Notes: a model not told the origin generated them from the letters alone. A stretch of DNA of 60,000 nt from Owenia fusiformis (GCA_903813345.2 CAIIXF020000012.1:18175520-18235519), one strand, 5' to 3'; counted from the stretch's first letter, positions 10,885 through 23,590 are shown. Numbers and translations: made by a program.

Positions 10885-11394
10885 GTAAGTATTTTAGAAA
10901 ATTTGTAATTAGATTTATCAGTTCTTCATGTGATTCAGTAAAATTCAATCTGGGTAATAAAATAAAACAATTAATAATTCTAATTGATTCATAATATGTT
11001 TTACTATATTTTTGTTCGACCTTTCAAGAAATGTATTTATACGTAGTCGTAGATATTGAATATAATTGAACTCTGTAACTTTTTCATGCGGCAGAAAAAA
11101 GGAAGTTTGTGACTTATATCTTTGTAAGTGATGTTTTCATTATTTTTAGCCCTTTAGATATGTAGACCGTATTTATAGTAAATGTAATTAAAAATAGGGA
11201 GGCATATTTGAGTTATTTTGGTACTAATAATGCTTTTCATTATTTCTTCATTAGATCGAGTTTCATGGTTTCAATTTTGAACCAAACGTGAACAAGACTT
11301 CAACCCCCACTCACTGTGCAGTCTACTGTTCTTTCATTTTGGAATAAATCTCTAACTCACCAAAGCAGAGTTCGTCATCAAAAATATATACAAT

Positions 11395-12960
11395 GCAGGG
11401 CCGTCAGATGGGGGGGTGCGATGGGTGCGACCGCACCCCCCTTTGTCACCCCCCAAAAAAAATTTGAAAAAAAAAATTGAAAAAAATTTTTTTTTTGAAA
11501 AATATTTTTTTTTTAATTTTTTTTTCATTGACTTATACACTTTGAAAGTACCCAGAAAGCACCAAATAGCATCTTAAAATTGTAAAATTTTCTAGGGGTA
11601 TTGGCCACCCCTCACACCCCCCACAAAACAATGGAAAAGTTCTAAATTTATTTTAGAGTTTTGTCTCAGACACTTTTAAAGTGCCCAGATATCATCAAAT
11701 AGCTCCTTGATATAGTTAGTGTTTCTGGGGGACTTACTCCCCCTCTTGCATCTTGCACTTGCATAACCCCCCCCCTCCTCTGGCGCCCCCCCCCCTTGAC
11801 CCCCCCAAAAAAATTTTCTAGGGGGAGTGGGCCACTCCTCACACCCCAAACAAAACAATGGAAAAGTTCTGAATTTGTTTTATGTATTGTCTCAGACACT
11901 TTTAAATTGCCCAGACATCATCAAATAGCTCCTTGATAAAGTTAATGATTCTGGAAGACTAACACTTACTTGGCCACTGGCATCCCCACTCCACCTCCCC
12001 CTCTTGCAGCTCCCCCTCCCTTAACACCCCCCCCACCAAAAAAAAAAAGATTGAGATTTTTCAAATTTTTTTATTGACTCATACCCTTTGAAAGTGCCCA
12101 GAAAGCACCAAATAGCATCTTAAAATTGTAAAATTTTCTTGGGAAATAGGCACTTTTAGGCATAGATACTTTTAAAGTGCCCAAACTTCATCGAATAGCA
12201 CCTTGATATTGTAAATTTTGATATGGGGGACAAACACTTGCTCCCCCTCTGGCACCCCAGCCCCACCTCCCCCTCTGGCACCCCTCCCCCTTTGACACCC
12301 CCAAATTTTGAAAAAATTGCGATTGTTTTTCAATGTTTTTATTGACTAATACACTTTAAAAGTGCCCAGAAGCACCAAATATCATCTTTAAATTGTAAAA
12401 TTTTCTAGGAGAGTTAGCCACCCCTCACATCCCCCACAAAACAAAAGAAAATATTCTGAATTTCATGTATTGTCTCAGACATTTTTTAAGTGCCCAGACA
12501 TCATCAAATAGCACCTGGTCAATGTTTCTGGGGGACAACCCCTTGCTCCCTTACTGGCACCCCAACCCACTTCACCCTCTCATCCTCTTTGACACCCCCA
12601 AAAGAATTTGAAAAAAATTCACCTTTTTGTTATTGACTCATAACGCACAGGCGTACCAGATGGTTGCAAATTCGCTCCAAATACAACCAAATTTCAAAAT
12701 TTTCCTGGGGGAGAACCCCCGGACCCCCCTGAATGATCGTTTTTTTTATTCACTCAACTCTTATTCCCGTGGTGGTGGCGTACTACTTAGAAACTTACAC
12801 TTTGAAAGTGCCCAGAAAACACCAAATAGCATCTCAAAACTGTAAAATTTTCTAGGGGGAGTGGACCACTCCTCACACACCCCACAAAACAATTGGAACG
12901 TTTGGAAGTTGCATGCATTTGTTAATTCCAAACCAATATAGGGAGTAACTGACCCACCCC
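11395..12960. repeat. C-rich tandem repeat region, two alternating unit types
   Basis: Unit type A (core AAAGTGCCCAGAAAGCACCA, then TTGTAAAATTTTCT) recurs near 11545, 12090, 12360 and 12805. Unit type B (core AAAGTGCCCAGATATCATCA) recurs near 11675, 11900, 12170 and 12485. CCCCC and poly-A/T runs lie between them. The composite spacing is about 220-450 bp. The G-runs on the minus strand could form quadruplexes. No coding capacity is credible. Confidence 0.8.
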
Positions 12961-14458
12961 CCCCCCCTCTGTCTTACGCGATTTGATTTACGCGGCAAAA
13001 AATGACAATTTTATATTCTCTTTAGTAAGCTAAAAACCGCACCCCCCTTGGAGAAAAGTGTCTTACTGCCTGTACAATATTTCCTCTGACATGATCGCAT
13101 AGTTAGGGCGAAGGGGTGTAACATCGACATCGTTTTGGGGTAACTTCGACATGTGGGGTTACTTCGACACCTGACACCTTGTTGTTTATTTGCTCTAATT
13201 TCCGATCTAGGGGGAAGCCATGTTTTTTCCCGCATGGAACTAGTTAAACTGACCGGAGGTCAATACAGAACTCTGTTATCTTGGTTCAAAAGAAATGTTT
13301 GAAATCCAGCATGGTTTTGTCACTTGCTGTTAAAGCTCCTATCATTAAAGCAAAATGTTGGGCACAATTTCTGAAAAAATCAAAATATTCTGTTCAGTGA
13401 CCTTTCCGAAACGCTAACTTTTAACTTTTTTCAGTCACATTTTCAGAAGTCTGAAAAAGCTATTTCAGAATGGTAAGGGTCATTTTGACCATGACCATTG
13501 TGATACTGGCCATTAAATCTAGTGAGGCCACCTGAGAGAAGTCAGATAATAAATAAGGTCAGACAAGGTTGAATTTGTTGAACTAAGGTGCCCCCTGGAG
13601 TAAGAGTGTGGGGGGGTCTGCAAACACATAAGACAGATGTTTGCAGACCTCCTCCACACTCTTACTTCTAGGGGGCAACTGTGTTTCAATTAAAACCACA
13701 GCTGACATAGGTGCATACAAACGTAAATGCACCTGTAGGCCAAATCAATATATCTCAGATAGTCAGGGAGCCTACAGGGGTATGTATTTGTTGCTTTATT
13801 AATTTTACAAAACTTGGGCGACTGAAAAACCTCAGATTCAGAGTAACATGTTTACTATAATGTTTGACAGACCAGAAAATAAACATTTTCAACATTTAAC
13901 AAAAGGGAGGCAATGTTATCCATGTAACTGTCAAACATATTGCTGCACTTAAGAGTCTCTAGCCTCTAGAAAACAGTTTGTTTATGAGTTCTCTTTTTGA
14001 ATATAATCTAAAAGTTTTTATGAGAATGGTTTTACGTATTGAATTTATTGTTATGGTTTTTTATATATGCAAAAAGTAACAGTTAAAGACAACTTGTTCA
14101 AAAACTTTTGACAGTTAAGTTAACTGTTAACTAAGTTTTAAGTGATTGGTTAGAACCTCACTGAGATATGAATATTGAATATGGAAACTCAATTTTGTAA
14201 TAAAACATCAAATTTGAGTCGACCTGTAGAAATGGCTTACAATGTAATTGTTATACATCTATAATGACCGTGCTGAAAACATTACTATTTTGATGAACAA
14301 AAAACATAAGACTAGGAATTAAAGAGGTTCCAGGTTCAGTTTCTACAAACAGCTGTACTTTTTCCTGGGGGGAACTCCAAGATCACTCATTTACAGGCTG
14401 TATAACATATACAATATAGATACCATGTGTGATCTATGAGTATATTCTGACAGACCAG
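12961..14458. other. Intergenic or HGH1 5' intron; one strong hairpin, otherwise nothing recognised
   Basis: AT-rich single-copy-looking DNA between the C-rich repeats and HGH1. Apart from the inverted repeat at 13590-13676, I see no exon or element here. Confidence 0.4.
13590..13676. repeat. 87-nt near-perfect hairpin
   Basis: The 5' arm starts GCCCCCTGGAGTAAGAGTG and ends GGTCTGCAAACA. The 3' arm is TGTTTGCAGACC through CTTACTTCTAGGGGGC. The arms pair over about 37 bp with a few bulges around an 11-nt loop. It has the size of a pre-miRNA or a tiny foldback element. Confidence 0.75.
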
Positions 14459-14615
14459 GGGTTTCATTATATTAGCAGCAGGCAACAGGCGATTTTCACT
14501 GGTGGTGTTCACAAAATTGCCTGTTGTTTATAGGGACTTTTAGATTTATGATTTCCATTAATTTTGCCTGTTGTTTTCATTTATTTAGCCTGTTGTTAGA
14601 AATTCTAGTGAAACC
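14459..14615. mobile_element. Short inverted-terminal-repeat element upstream of HGH1
   Basis: The ends GGGGTTTCATTATATTAGCA and TAGTGAAACCC pair imperfectly. The interior has three GCCTGTTGTT words, and similar words occur near 7125-7175. It is probably a MITE. Confidence 0.45.
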
Positions 14616-14687
14616 CGTGCAGACTGTGTAATAGTAAGTTCAGTAACTCAAATGTTTATGTTTTTTCTTTTATTGCAGAATAGGAAT

Positions 14688-15351
14688 ATGTCGTCCATTG
14701 ACAAGGAACAAGTTGAGAAAGAACTATTACCTTTCTTGGAGAAGACATCAAGGCCTGATCTACGATGTATTGGGATGGAGTATTTCTTAGGACTAACAGG
14801 AGCACCTGAGGGAAAACTGTTCATTATTAGTAATAACCAGATTCTTTGTGCAATAATTGAACTTGTGACGGACACTCAATCAGCCATTGCTAAAGATGCT
14901 CTATTTGCACTGGTGAACTTAACCCAAGATGAAAACACAGTAGTTAAACTTTTAAGACTTGAAAAAGTTGATCTAACAATGACCTGTTTGGAATATATCC
15001 TTGACAAGACAAGTCCGCACGCTGATATTGCATGCAGCCTACTGGCAAATATTACTCGATTTGAAAAAGGTGCACAAATTGTCGCAGATTTAATCATGGC
15101 GAAACAGGATGTGATTGGACTAGACAAATTGGTGTCTGCAATGTGTTTAAAAGATTATAACCCTTCAAATAGGCTCCACTACATTGCAGCTGTTCTCTCA
15201 AATCTAACTCAGATTCCATCAACCAGGCAGTTCATCATGGATAAGGATAGGTGTGTGATACAGCGACTTCTTCCATTCACTGAGTTCACAGAGTCAACAA
15301 TCAGAAGACATGGGATTATAGGCACGCTGCGCAACTGTTGTTTTGACACTG
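14688..15351 (+). CDS. HGH1: HGH1 coding exon 1
   Basis: Residues 1-221, MSSIDKEQVEKELLPFLEK through RNCCFDT. These are alpha-helical armadillo-like repeats. The donor ACACTG|gtatat has phase 1. Confidence 0.93.
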
Positions 15352-17055
15352 GTATATAAACATAAACAAACTATAGTATCTTATGTATCAGTTATGTTTT
15401 CTTGAATGAATTCATGAAATAATGTTTTTATTTGATATAACTTCATTTTGTAACATATCGGAATGAATATATTTTGACTTAACAGGCTATGTTCTTTATG
15501 ATGCACTATTAAATATAAAAGTCAAGGTAGAATTTGAGAATTCAATTGATGGGTGACAGATTAAACCACTTTTTTATACCAAACTCATTTTAATATTAAT
15601 GAACAAGTGGCAGGTACTATTCATATTTAAATGAGTTGGCCATAAAAAGTAGGTTAAACCATCGCCTGGCAGTTGAATTCACAAATGCTCCCTAAGACTG
15701 CTGTCTACATAACTGATCATTCCATGATATTAAAATGCCTTACAAAGTTCAGAGGGACTACAGTAAAACGTGTCTAAGTGTTCAGATTAGCAGGTGTTCA
15801 CATTTCAAGGTTTCATAAACATGTAAGTCAATGGGACATAAAACATTTGTGACTGAGAAAGTGTTCACATTGAGAGGTGTTCGGATTAGAGAGGTGTTCA
15901 GGTACACAGCTTTCACTGTATATGCCCCTGACACTCATCCATACATATTATCACATTCAGTAATGTTGATTATTTCAGAATACCACGAATGGCTGCTTAG
16001 TGAGAAGGTGGACATTCTACCACGACTGTTGCTCCCCCTAGCTGGACCCGAGGAGTTTGATGATGAAGACAATGGAAAACTACCTGAGGATCTGCAATAC
16101 CTTGAGCCCACTAAAGAGAGAGAACCCGATCCAGAAATACGTAAAATGTTGATAGAGGCTATAAATCAGGTTGGTTTGCATTTTAAGAGACCTACATTTC
16201 ATATGTTTTACCACGACAAGTGGTGACATAGTCTCCAAGCTTTTTGTGGACAGCATTTGGTGGTTGTTGCTTAGCGTCTGTAACAAATGAATGGTTGGTG
16301 GACATTTTGCAAGTTAATGACTTGGCTGCCAGAATATTACAATCACAAATGTTTCATTTACACCCTGTGAGAGAATATCATTCAGAACAGATTGAACGAT
16401 CTAAAGTGTCGATGACAAACTAAGTCTTTTTTATAAAATCATGGAATAAACTGAATTTAGGAAAAATGTTTTCTGTCTGAAACTACCTAAAAAATATATT
16501 GCATGGCCTTCTTTTTTGTAAAATGTCTACCACTTACTTATTCTGGAAATAATGAATGTTCTCCAGCAGAGCTGTACGTATTCTTAGGAATTATGTTCTT
16601 AGAGTTATAGTGTCACATGGTGATAAATAAAGTAATACCTGTCTTATCACAATGCCACAGAGACCAGTAGCTAAACGTGTTTCAATGCCACATTTCAAGG
16701 TTTCTTTAACAAGGGACTTGAGACCAAGAAGTGTTCATTACAGAGATGTTCATCTATACATCTGACCTGTCATATTTTCCTTCCATTTTAGTTGTGTGCA
16801 ACAAAACCAGGAAGACTTTACGTGAAAGAGAAGAATGCTTATGTTATAATGAGAGAACTTCATAAATGGGAAAAAGACAAATCAGTGATGTTTGCATTAG
16901 AAAATCTTGTGGACATTTTGATAGGAGATGAACCTGAGAAAGGAATGGAGAACCTAAAAGAAATACACATTCCAGAGGATTTGAAACAAAAGTTTGACAA
17001 AATGGACGATGCACTTATACAGGATGAAAAAACTATTGAGGCTAAAACACAATAA
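14688..17055 (+). CDS. HGH1: HGH1 homologue, eEF2-folding chaperone (3 coding exons, complete)
   Basis: HGH1 (formerly FAM203/BRP16) is a cytosolic armadillo-like protein that, with the CCT/TRiC chaperonin, helps fold elongation factor eEF2. Exons 14688-15351, 15979-16169 and 16792-17055 join in frame to 372 aa; human HGH1 is about 390. Matches to remembered human sequence: PLHYLAPLLSNLSQ versus RLHYIAAVLSNLTQ, DRCVVQRLLP versus DRCVIQRLLP, GTLRNCCF, HEWLL..EVDILP versus HEWLLSEKVDILP, LLLPLAGPE, REPDxxIRKMLxEAI, LILRELHxWE versus VIMRELHKWE, and IGDEPExGMENL. The start is the ATG nine bases into the exon after acceptor ttgcag (14678). A 5' non-coding exon further upstream is likely. An AATAAA lies at 17132. 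Confidence 0.95.
15759..15920. mobile_element. CAGTAAAACC-family element in HGH1 intron, copy 2
   Basis: TA|CAGTAAAACGTGTC at the left and AGCTTTCACTG|TA at the right. The interior has GTGTTCAGATTAGCAGGTGT. The TA flanks suit a Tc1/mariner-type MITE. A more decayed relative may sit at about 16640-16760. Confidence 0.6.
15979..16169 (+). CDS. HGH1: HGH1 coding exon 2
   Basis: Encodes YHEWLLSEKVDILPRLLLPL, then AGPEEFDDED and REPDPEIRKMLIEAINQ. Human has near-identical HEWLL, LLLPLAGPE and IRKML motifs. Acceptor atttcag, donor ATCAG|gttggt, phase 0. Confidence 0.93.
16792..17055 (+). CDS. HGH1: HGH1 coding exon 3 (terminal)
   Basis: Encodes LCATKPGRLYVKEKNAYVIM through the stop TAA. VIMRELHKWE and ILIGDEPEKGMENL are HGH1 signature segments. 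Confidence 0.94.
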   Translation: MCATKPGRLYVKEKNAYVIMRELHKWEKDKSVMFALENLVDILIGDEPEKGMENLKEIHIPEDLKQKFDKMDDALIQDEKTIEAKTQ

Positions 17056-17131
17056 TACAGATACTATATACATTATAATAGATCTAATATTTAATGATAC
17101 ATTACAACTGTATTTGTCAAGTTACAGTAAA

Positions 17132-17137
17132 AATAAA
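17132..17137 (+). terminator. HGH1 poly(A) signal
   Basis: Canonical AATAAA 77 bases after the HGH1 stop codon. Confidence 0.6.
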
Positions 17138-17450
17138 TGAAACATCAAATGTACAGTGTATTTAGATTGAGGGAATGTCCCAGCAAGAAAGACAGGGTGT
17201 TATTTATTAGTAAAACTTGTTTTAAGTTTAAATGAAATTCAATTCTGCATAAGGGAATTTATATTGATTAAACTAGTGATGGGACACACTTCAAACCCAA
17301 CTCCAGACAAAGGAGACTGATATCAATTAAAACTCCCAAGTTGCCCAAGGGGTACTTAGCCAATCAAAGACTCTAGTTTCATATTTGGTACTTCTAATAT
17401 ACTAGGAAGGTATCACTATTAAGTATTTGGTCATCCTCCTAAGCAGGTGT

Positions 17451-17648
17451 CCAGAATCCGTACCTCCTTCTTCACCCCCTGCTATAACCAATTTGGAAGC
17501 GCCCGATTAAACTGAATCACATGATCTTATTATGCGCAATGACTTCTACATGATTTCTGTCGCAACAGCCAATCAGATTGCGATTTTATTAATCGGGGAA
17601 ATGCTAACTGCTTATCGCAGGGGGTAAAAAGAAAGAATATATTCTGGA
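17451..17648. mobile_element. ~200-bp MITE-like inverted repeat
   Basis: The left end CCAGAATCCGTACCTCCTTC, then CACCCCCTGC, mirrors GCAGGGGGT through TATTCTGG at the right. The ~38-bp terminal repeats are imperfect. No clear target duplication was seen. Confidence 0.5.
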
Positions 17649-18300
17649 TTTTGAAGCCCTGTGATTGGAGGTTGGTATTTGCTATATATGGAATGAAAAT
17701 CTATTAATTTAATAATAAAAAGTTAATTTTTCGTGGTTCATTAGGAATAGATTACATGTAGATGCATTTTATTAAATCTACAAATCTGATTGGACGAGAC
17801 ACCATACTATTAAAAAAAATTCTTGAGCAGAGGTCTGTTGCCCAAATGACATTAGCCTATAAATTTGGACTAAATCCTGTGTCATTGGTATTTAAGTTAT
17901 TCAAAAAATCATTTTTTCATGAAAATGGCAGCCATTTGAATATGAGTAGCCATCTTGAAAGTTCCTTCTTGAGCAGATGTCCTATGCATTTCTGACAAAA
18001 AATGGTGGTCATACTGAAATGGTGGTCATACTGAATCTTTCTCAAGCAGAGGTTCTATGCCCATAAAATTTGAACCAAATTCGACCAGTGGTATTTGAGT
18101 TATTTGCCTGGACACACCAACAAAAGAACAAACAGATGGTTTCTCTATATCCCTAACAGACCCGTGGGATAATAAGTAAATGAACAAGAAATCATGTATT
18201 TTATTTTAGGTGATTCACCTTCTATTCTTCCACTTGGTGGCAGTCTCCTCCATGTAATTCACAGCTTTCTTTCACTAGTTTAATATTTATAGAACAAACC

Positions 18301-18486
18301 ACAAGATATCATGATTACAACACAATATCATGAGTATAACAAGATATCATGATTACAACACAATATCATGAGTATGACAAGATATCATGTGTACAAGATA
18401 TCATGATCACAACACAATATCATGAGTATAACAAGATATCATGAGTATAACAAGACATCAAGATTACAACAAGATATCATGAATAC
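18301..18486. repeat. Tandem repeat of ATATCATGA/TACAAC words
   Basis: Irregular units (for example ACAAGATATCATGATTACAA and CACAATATCATGAGTATAAC) repeat about nine times with drift. Confidence 0.8.
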
Positions 18487-18722
18487 AAAACTTGAAATAA
18501 AACATGGAATTAATAATACATGTAATAATTCAGAATAAGATAAGAAAAATCATGACCAAGCGATAACTTCATCATCTGACAGTGAACACTTTTTCAGAAA
18601 TTCTTCCAAATTAGGATGTTTTCTGAAGCTATATTTTTATTCTTGCTCTCAATATTTATAACATTGGCTTTTCATTGCTTGGTCACGATGCACGTCACGT
18701 CACAAAATTGAATAATACTGAA

Positions 18723-18914
18723 TACAGTAAAACCGTTATTAGTGAACACCTCTTTCTAGTGAAGAACACCTGTCCCTAGTGAACACCTTCCTCCATACAA
18801 TGTCATACTAACTCTATTGACTACTGTACAAATTATCCTCTCTGTAGTGAACAACTACAACATTGGACGTTTTTCTTGACAAAACAATGTTCAATATACA
18901 CAGGTTTTACTGTA
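18723..18914. mobile_element. CAGTAAAACC-family MITE, copy 3
   Basis: TA|CAGTAAAACCGTTATTAG at the left, CACAGGTTTTACTG|TA at the right. The interior repeats AGTGAACACC three times. This is the clearest copy of the family, with TA flanks on both sides. Confidence 0.7.
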
Positions 18915-19327
18915 CTTTAGTTTATAATATTTTTTCTAGTCTCACATGTAGTAACATTACATCAAAGCTTACTAGATGAATGTTTGAATGAATTTACATC
19001 AGGCGTAATAAAACACGGAGATATCTTGAAACGTAGAACTGAACGTGTGCTATGGGAAATGAGATACTCAACTGCACTATTAACAAAATATTGAGAATTA
19101 TATGCAATGATATATCCATAAAATATGAAAATTATCCAATGTATATACAATTACAATTTAACCTACTTTCGTTTACTGACATTAAACAGAATTAAACCAA
19201 ACATCAGTTTGACATTAAACCCAACTAAATCTTTCTGATATTGTTTTTTTTTATATAACATTTACAATATGACAAATATTTAAAATAACATATTTTTGTG
19301 TTTTTTGTTTTGCTACTACCAATAACC

Positions 19328-19443
19328 AACCACATTCAGTACATGTGCACTATAACAAGTCACATTCAGTACATGTGCACTCTGACAAGTCACATTCAGT
19401 ACATGTGCACTATAACATGTCACATTCAGTACATGTAGACCCT
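19328..19443. repeat. 30-bp tandem repeat, about 4 copies
   Basis: The unit CACATTCAGTACATGTGCAC followed by TATAACAAGT is repeated with few changes. A looser copy follows to about 19500. Confidence 0.85.
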
Positions 19444-20402
19444 TACAAAATAACAAGTCAAATACAGTACATGTAGAATTGTAGACCCTTACAAAAAATC
19501 AATTGAGAATTTTTCTGTTCAGAGGACGTTCTGGAAGTGTCCAATTCAAGTTTCTTTTTGTAAGGGTGTCAAATTCAATTTACTTTTTGTAAGCATCTCA
19601 AATTCTATGGAACCAATATTTCAAGTAACAAAAATAGAGAACATTAAACTAGTTATACTTTCTTTTCACTACATTAATAGATAAAAGTTTTCTCTACTAT
19701 AACAGATCATTAATATTGATCCTAATATATAGTCAAATCAGTGAGTGTGAACAAGACATTGCCATAAGCTTATGTGAACATTTTAACAATTACCAAATGC
19801 AGCACACGTGAAAAACCTTAAAGAATGATGTAGCAAATAGGAATAAACAGTCAATAAAAATCATCTAATTACCAGGATGAAATATTTTTACTCCCAACAC
19901 TTGACAATACAACATGTATTAAGTAAACTGACTTGTGGGAAACTACTCCCATGCTTTATAATACAATAGATTATATAACAGTAAAGCTTCTATCTCAGAA
20001 AGTATCAATAAAGACACACCACAAAATATTTATTGACAATTAATCATAAAGAAAAAACTTCAAATTCTAGGCAATTAGTGAATGGAGGACACACTGTCTT
20101 GAAGGTAAAATCCATGGAAGTCTCGGTTTTCATTGGAAAAAAGAACTAGCCATAACTTTTAAACCCAGACCACCTGATGATTTTTACCAGGGTTTTCAAC
20201 AATTTACAACATCAAGAGGACTGCTTCACTGTTCAAAGTTGTCAGTATAACTTAACTATATACACACTGTTGCTCTTATTCCAGTGTACACATTGCTCAA
20301 ATGCACATCTTCGTGAACGTAATGAGAGATTATATTTCTTTCCCCTCACTCACTCTATTCTATTTTTCAGTTTCACATGTCAAGCATAATCAACAATTTA
20401 CG

Positions 20403-20575
20403 TTTACATCCACAAAGTGTTATGTATACACACAGTATCATGTACATGTACAGTATAAATATATACATGCACATAGTGCTATGTACATCACACATGTTAT
20501 GTACATGTACACCGTGTTATGTAAATGCACATAGTGTTATGTATTCACATTGTACACCCACAAAGTACTATACAC
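20403..20575. repeat. Degenerate TGTTATGTA/ACATGTAC tandem repeat
   Basis: Words such as GTGTTATGTATACACA, GTGCTATGTACATCACAC and GTGTTATGTAAATGCACA recur about every 25-35 bp. The small open frames here are repeat artefacts. Confidence 0.6.
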
Positions 20576-23108
20576 ACCAGTTGTGTTGGGGACATGAAAA
20601 CCTTGAAATCTGAACAAATCGCTGTGGCATTCAAATTAAACATGTTTCCCTGTGTACAAATTGGATGAATTTGTCATGACATAAATGTCTGCCATAAATA
20701 ATAAACTAATGTATATATGAACTACTTCAGAGAACATAAGTTCACACCTAAAATGAAAAAAAAATTGAAATACGCAGGTCGCACGTAAATGATTAACAAG
20801 AACAAGTATTGGGTGATTTATCTTGAATAACAACTGAGAAAGTATATTCGATGACTTAAATCGAATGACTGAGTTGGAGTATGTTAAATAAATGTGATAT
20901 GACTCTATATAAAATGACATTCAGTGAGGGTAGTATATTCTCTGGTCATGAGAACTAGAACTTGACACCATTTTCAAGCAATACTCTGCTTTTTTAGCAT
21001 GTATGACATCAACCAAATTCCTCACTTATTCATTCAATTCATCACTCAGAGGGTGTGTTAAGTTGACCAGAGGGAGATTGAATGGAATTAGGATAACCAG
21101 AGAAAGATACTCAGAGACTATAAATCTTCGACATGTTGGCAATCATTTATTTTAAATTGCGAGATCAATTTGTATTTACAACAATAATTTCTGAGAAATA
21201 TGTACACATGTTTTAAGCTATTTTTTAAGCATAATGATAAACTAATGATAATTACAAAATATTTTCCGATCCAAAGAGCTCAGACTTTGAATTCAATACA
21301 TTTTGTGGATATAGCGTGTGAAAAAAATCGAAGTTTGATATTTCAAAAAAGCAGATCAAGTGTGTAGAAATGAGGGTATGGCCTCCAGGGGGTGGGGGGC
21401 AGGTGTAATGGGTGCTGTCCTGAATTACCCCAAAGCCTTTCATGCGGAATTGACACCTTTGTCCAATCAAAACTCAACAGACAGGGCTCTGGTAGCGATT
21501 ACCAAGTTACAATTGATTCTAAGACCAATTGACATCCATCTTCTTTCAACACAGTAACTAACCAAACCACAACATACTGCGAGCATTTTGAGGTTCTGTG
21601 TTGAGCTGTTTATACTGTCAAATATGTTATCATGTATTAAGGCCCATGCGTAGCATACCAACAGTATCATAAGGTTTGGTTAATACCCGTGTTCAATAAG
21701 ATATCGGAAACACTTCAATTGGTCCGCAGCCTTATGTATCTTCTCAATAATACATGAACTGCCTAGGATTTTTTTGCAGTTTATGAGCACCATCCCTTCA
21801 CTTTACTTCACGACTTCAAGATGAGCATAATTTACATATGTACGTATATTGAAATGAGTTCACAACAAAAATTGTTTAATTCACTAATGTCTCAATTTTA
21901 TATACTAGAAGACATAAGAAGATAATGACATAATTATTGAAATAATAGTTGATACCAATTTTCTTAGCAATAACAATGGCATATGACGAACATAACTTAA
22001 TAACTGATAATAACTATTTATAAAGAGTAATAAGACTGCTATTTACAATATACATCTACTAAGGACTATCATGACTTGATAGAGCAATGCATACATTCTC
22101 CCAATGTATGTCAACTGTACATTGTCGTTTTTGCTTATTCCACATAATTTTTTTCAGTTTAATGTTTAATCCACTGCTTGAATATTTATTCTGAATTCTT
22201 GATAACTTGAAACGAACAAATGTGAATCATCAACAGACATGAACAAGTGAATCATAATGCATGCTACATAAGGTGAATCTTAATGATTGTTACATACACA
22301 CGGAATCTTAATTAGGGACTACACATCAAATTGTTTTTTTAGATACACCTTCAAGCAGCAAATACACTGTCTACAAATTGAAAATCAGCATTCTATATTG
22401 TAGAAAAACGCAAGATTACACATTTCATTTAAATTGTGGAGAAATAAGCAAAAACTCAGTGACATTTTATATGATTGACCTCAGATATGTGAATAGACTT
22501 TGTGGCAAAAATTTTGAAATATTTGGCTTAACTCATGTAACTCTTCTGGCCTTTCAGAGACTTTTAGTTCACTTCTCAGTCTAGGAGTTTCTCAAACCTT
22601 TTTCTAACATCTACTTTTTCTGATTTTCAAATTGGAGATGAAATATGTATGAAAAACTGCAAAATGTTGTGCATTTCATCAACTGATGACACTTGTATTT
22701 TGTGAAATTGTGCCTATGTGAGATTTTGATTTGATCCATTGTGATTTCACAACAGGGATAATAACATCACAAAACAGCTCTCGATTTGATAAAAATCTAT
22801 TATATAAAGAAATTCAGAGAGCACTGCTTTCTCATGTTTTAAAGCATATAATGCTTATTTTTCTGACTAGGCGGACATTTTTGTCAATCACCCATCTTGT
22901 GAGATATTCTCTCTCTTATAGGATTCTTTGTGTATCTTGGAGCAATCTTGCATTTCCAGTTAACACATAAAGTATAAATACATCACACCACACAGACCAC
23001 ATACAATTTATGATTTTACAATAATCAATAGTTTCAAGCAAGCAAATGCTTTTGTGAAATTATTCAAGATGTGGTCATTCGTAACTTCTATGTGGCTGCT
23101 CACATTAT

Positions 23109-23590
23109 TCAGTGCGTAACCATTTGCTGCTGCTGGCGTTCTATCTCATCAAGAGTCATAACTTTTTTGCCTGCAGCTGGCAATGGAGGCATTGTGGGTA
23201 GTTGTTGCTTTAAGACATCATTTCCAAACCACTTTGAAAAATTATTATTGGCGAATGGTAACGGACTTGTAGATTGTTGCATCCACGGTAATGGACTCCT
23301 TGGGGGTAGTCCCGGACTTGTAGCTCCTGGGGGTAGAGGGGACAGAGATCTACCTAAGACCGCAGCTGCCGCCATGTTAACATTCAACATATTGGGGCTA
23401 CGTTGTGAATTCATAACTTGAGGCGACTGCTGAAAGGTGGCAGCACGTGCACTGGCTGCTGCTTGGAGACGTGGGTCAATAACGCCCCTCTGTTGTTGTT
23501 GTTGCTGTTGTTGTTGGGCTTGTAAGACTGCCATCTGATTGAGTTGGTTCAGCTGGTTCAACTGAGCAAGCTGACCTTGGCTCATATTAC
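23109..23590 (-). CDS. EIF4ENIF1: 4E-T exon 22: C-terminal LSM14-binding end
   Basis: GNMSQGQLAQLNQLNQLNQM, Gln9, Ala/Pro-rich sequence, then FSKWFGNDVLKQQLPTMPPL and KVMTLDEIERQ before the stop at 23109. Human ends LAKWFGSDVLQQPLPSMPAK and VISVDELEYRQ, which is the LSM14A LSm-domain ligand. Confidence 0.95.

Larger units (their letters stand above)
17138..23108. other. Convergent intergenic region (HGH1 and 4E-T 3' ends)
   Basis: No coding exon was recognised on either strand. The 3' UTR of 4E-T must begin at 23108 and run leftward, but its end is not clear. Contents seen: a MITE near 17451, ATATCATGA tandem repeats at 18301, a CAGTAAAACC element at 18723, 30-bp repeats at 19328 and degenerate TGTTATGTA repeats at 20403. 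Confidence 0.6.

Noticed and set aside
11352-11899. Gly/Lys-rich minus-strand frames
   Set aside because: Translations of poly-A/T and C-rich tandem repeats.
18301-19443. CRISPR-like spaced repeats
   Set aside because: Repeats are contiguous and drifted, without unique spacers, in a spliced eukaryotic genome.
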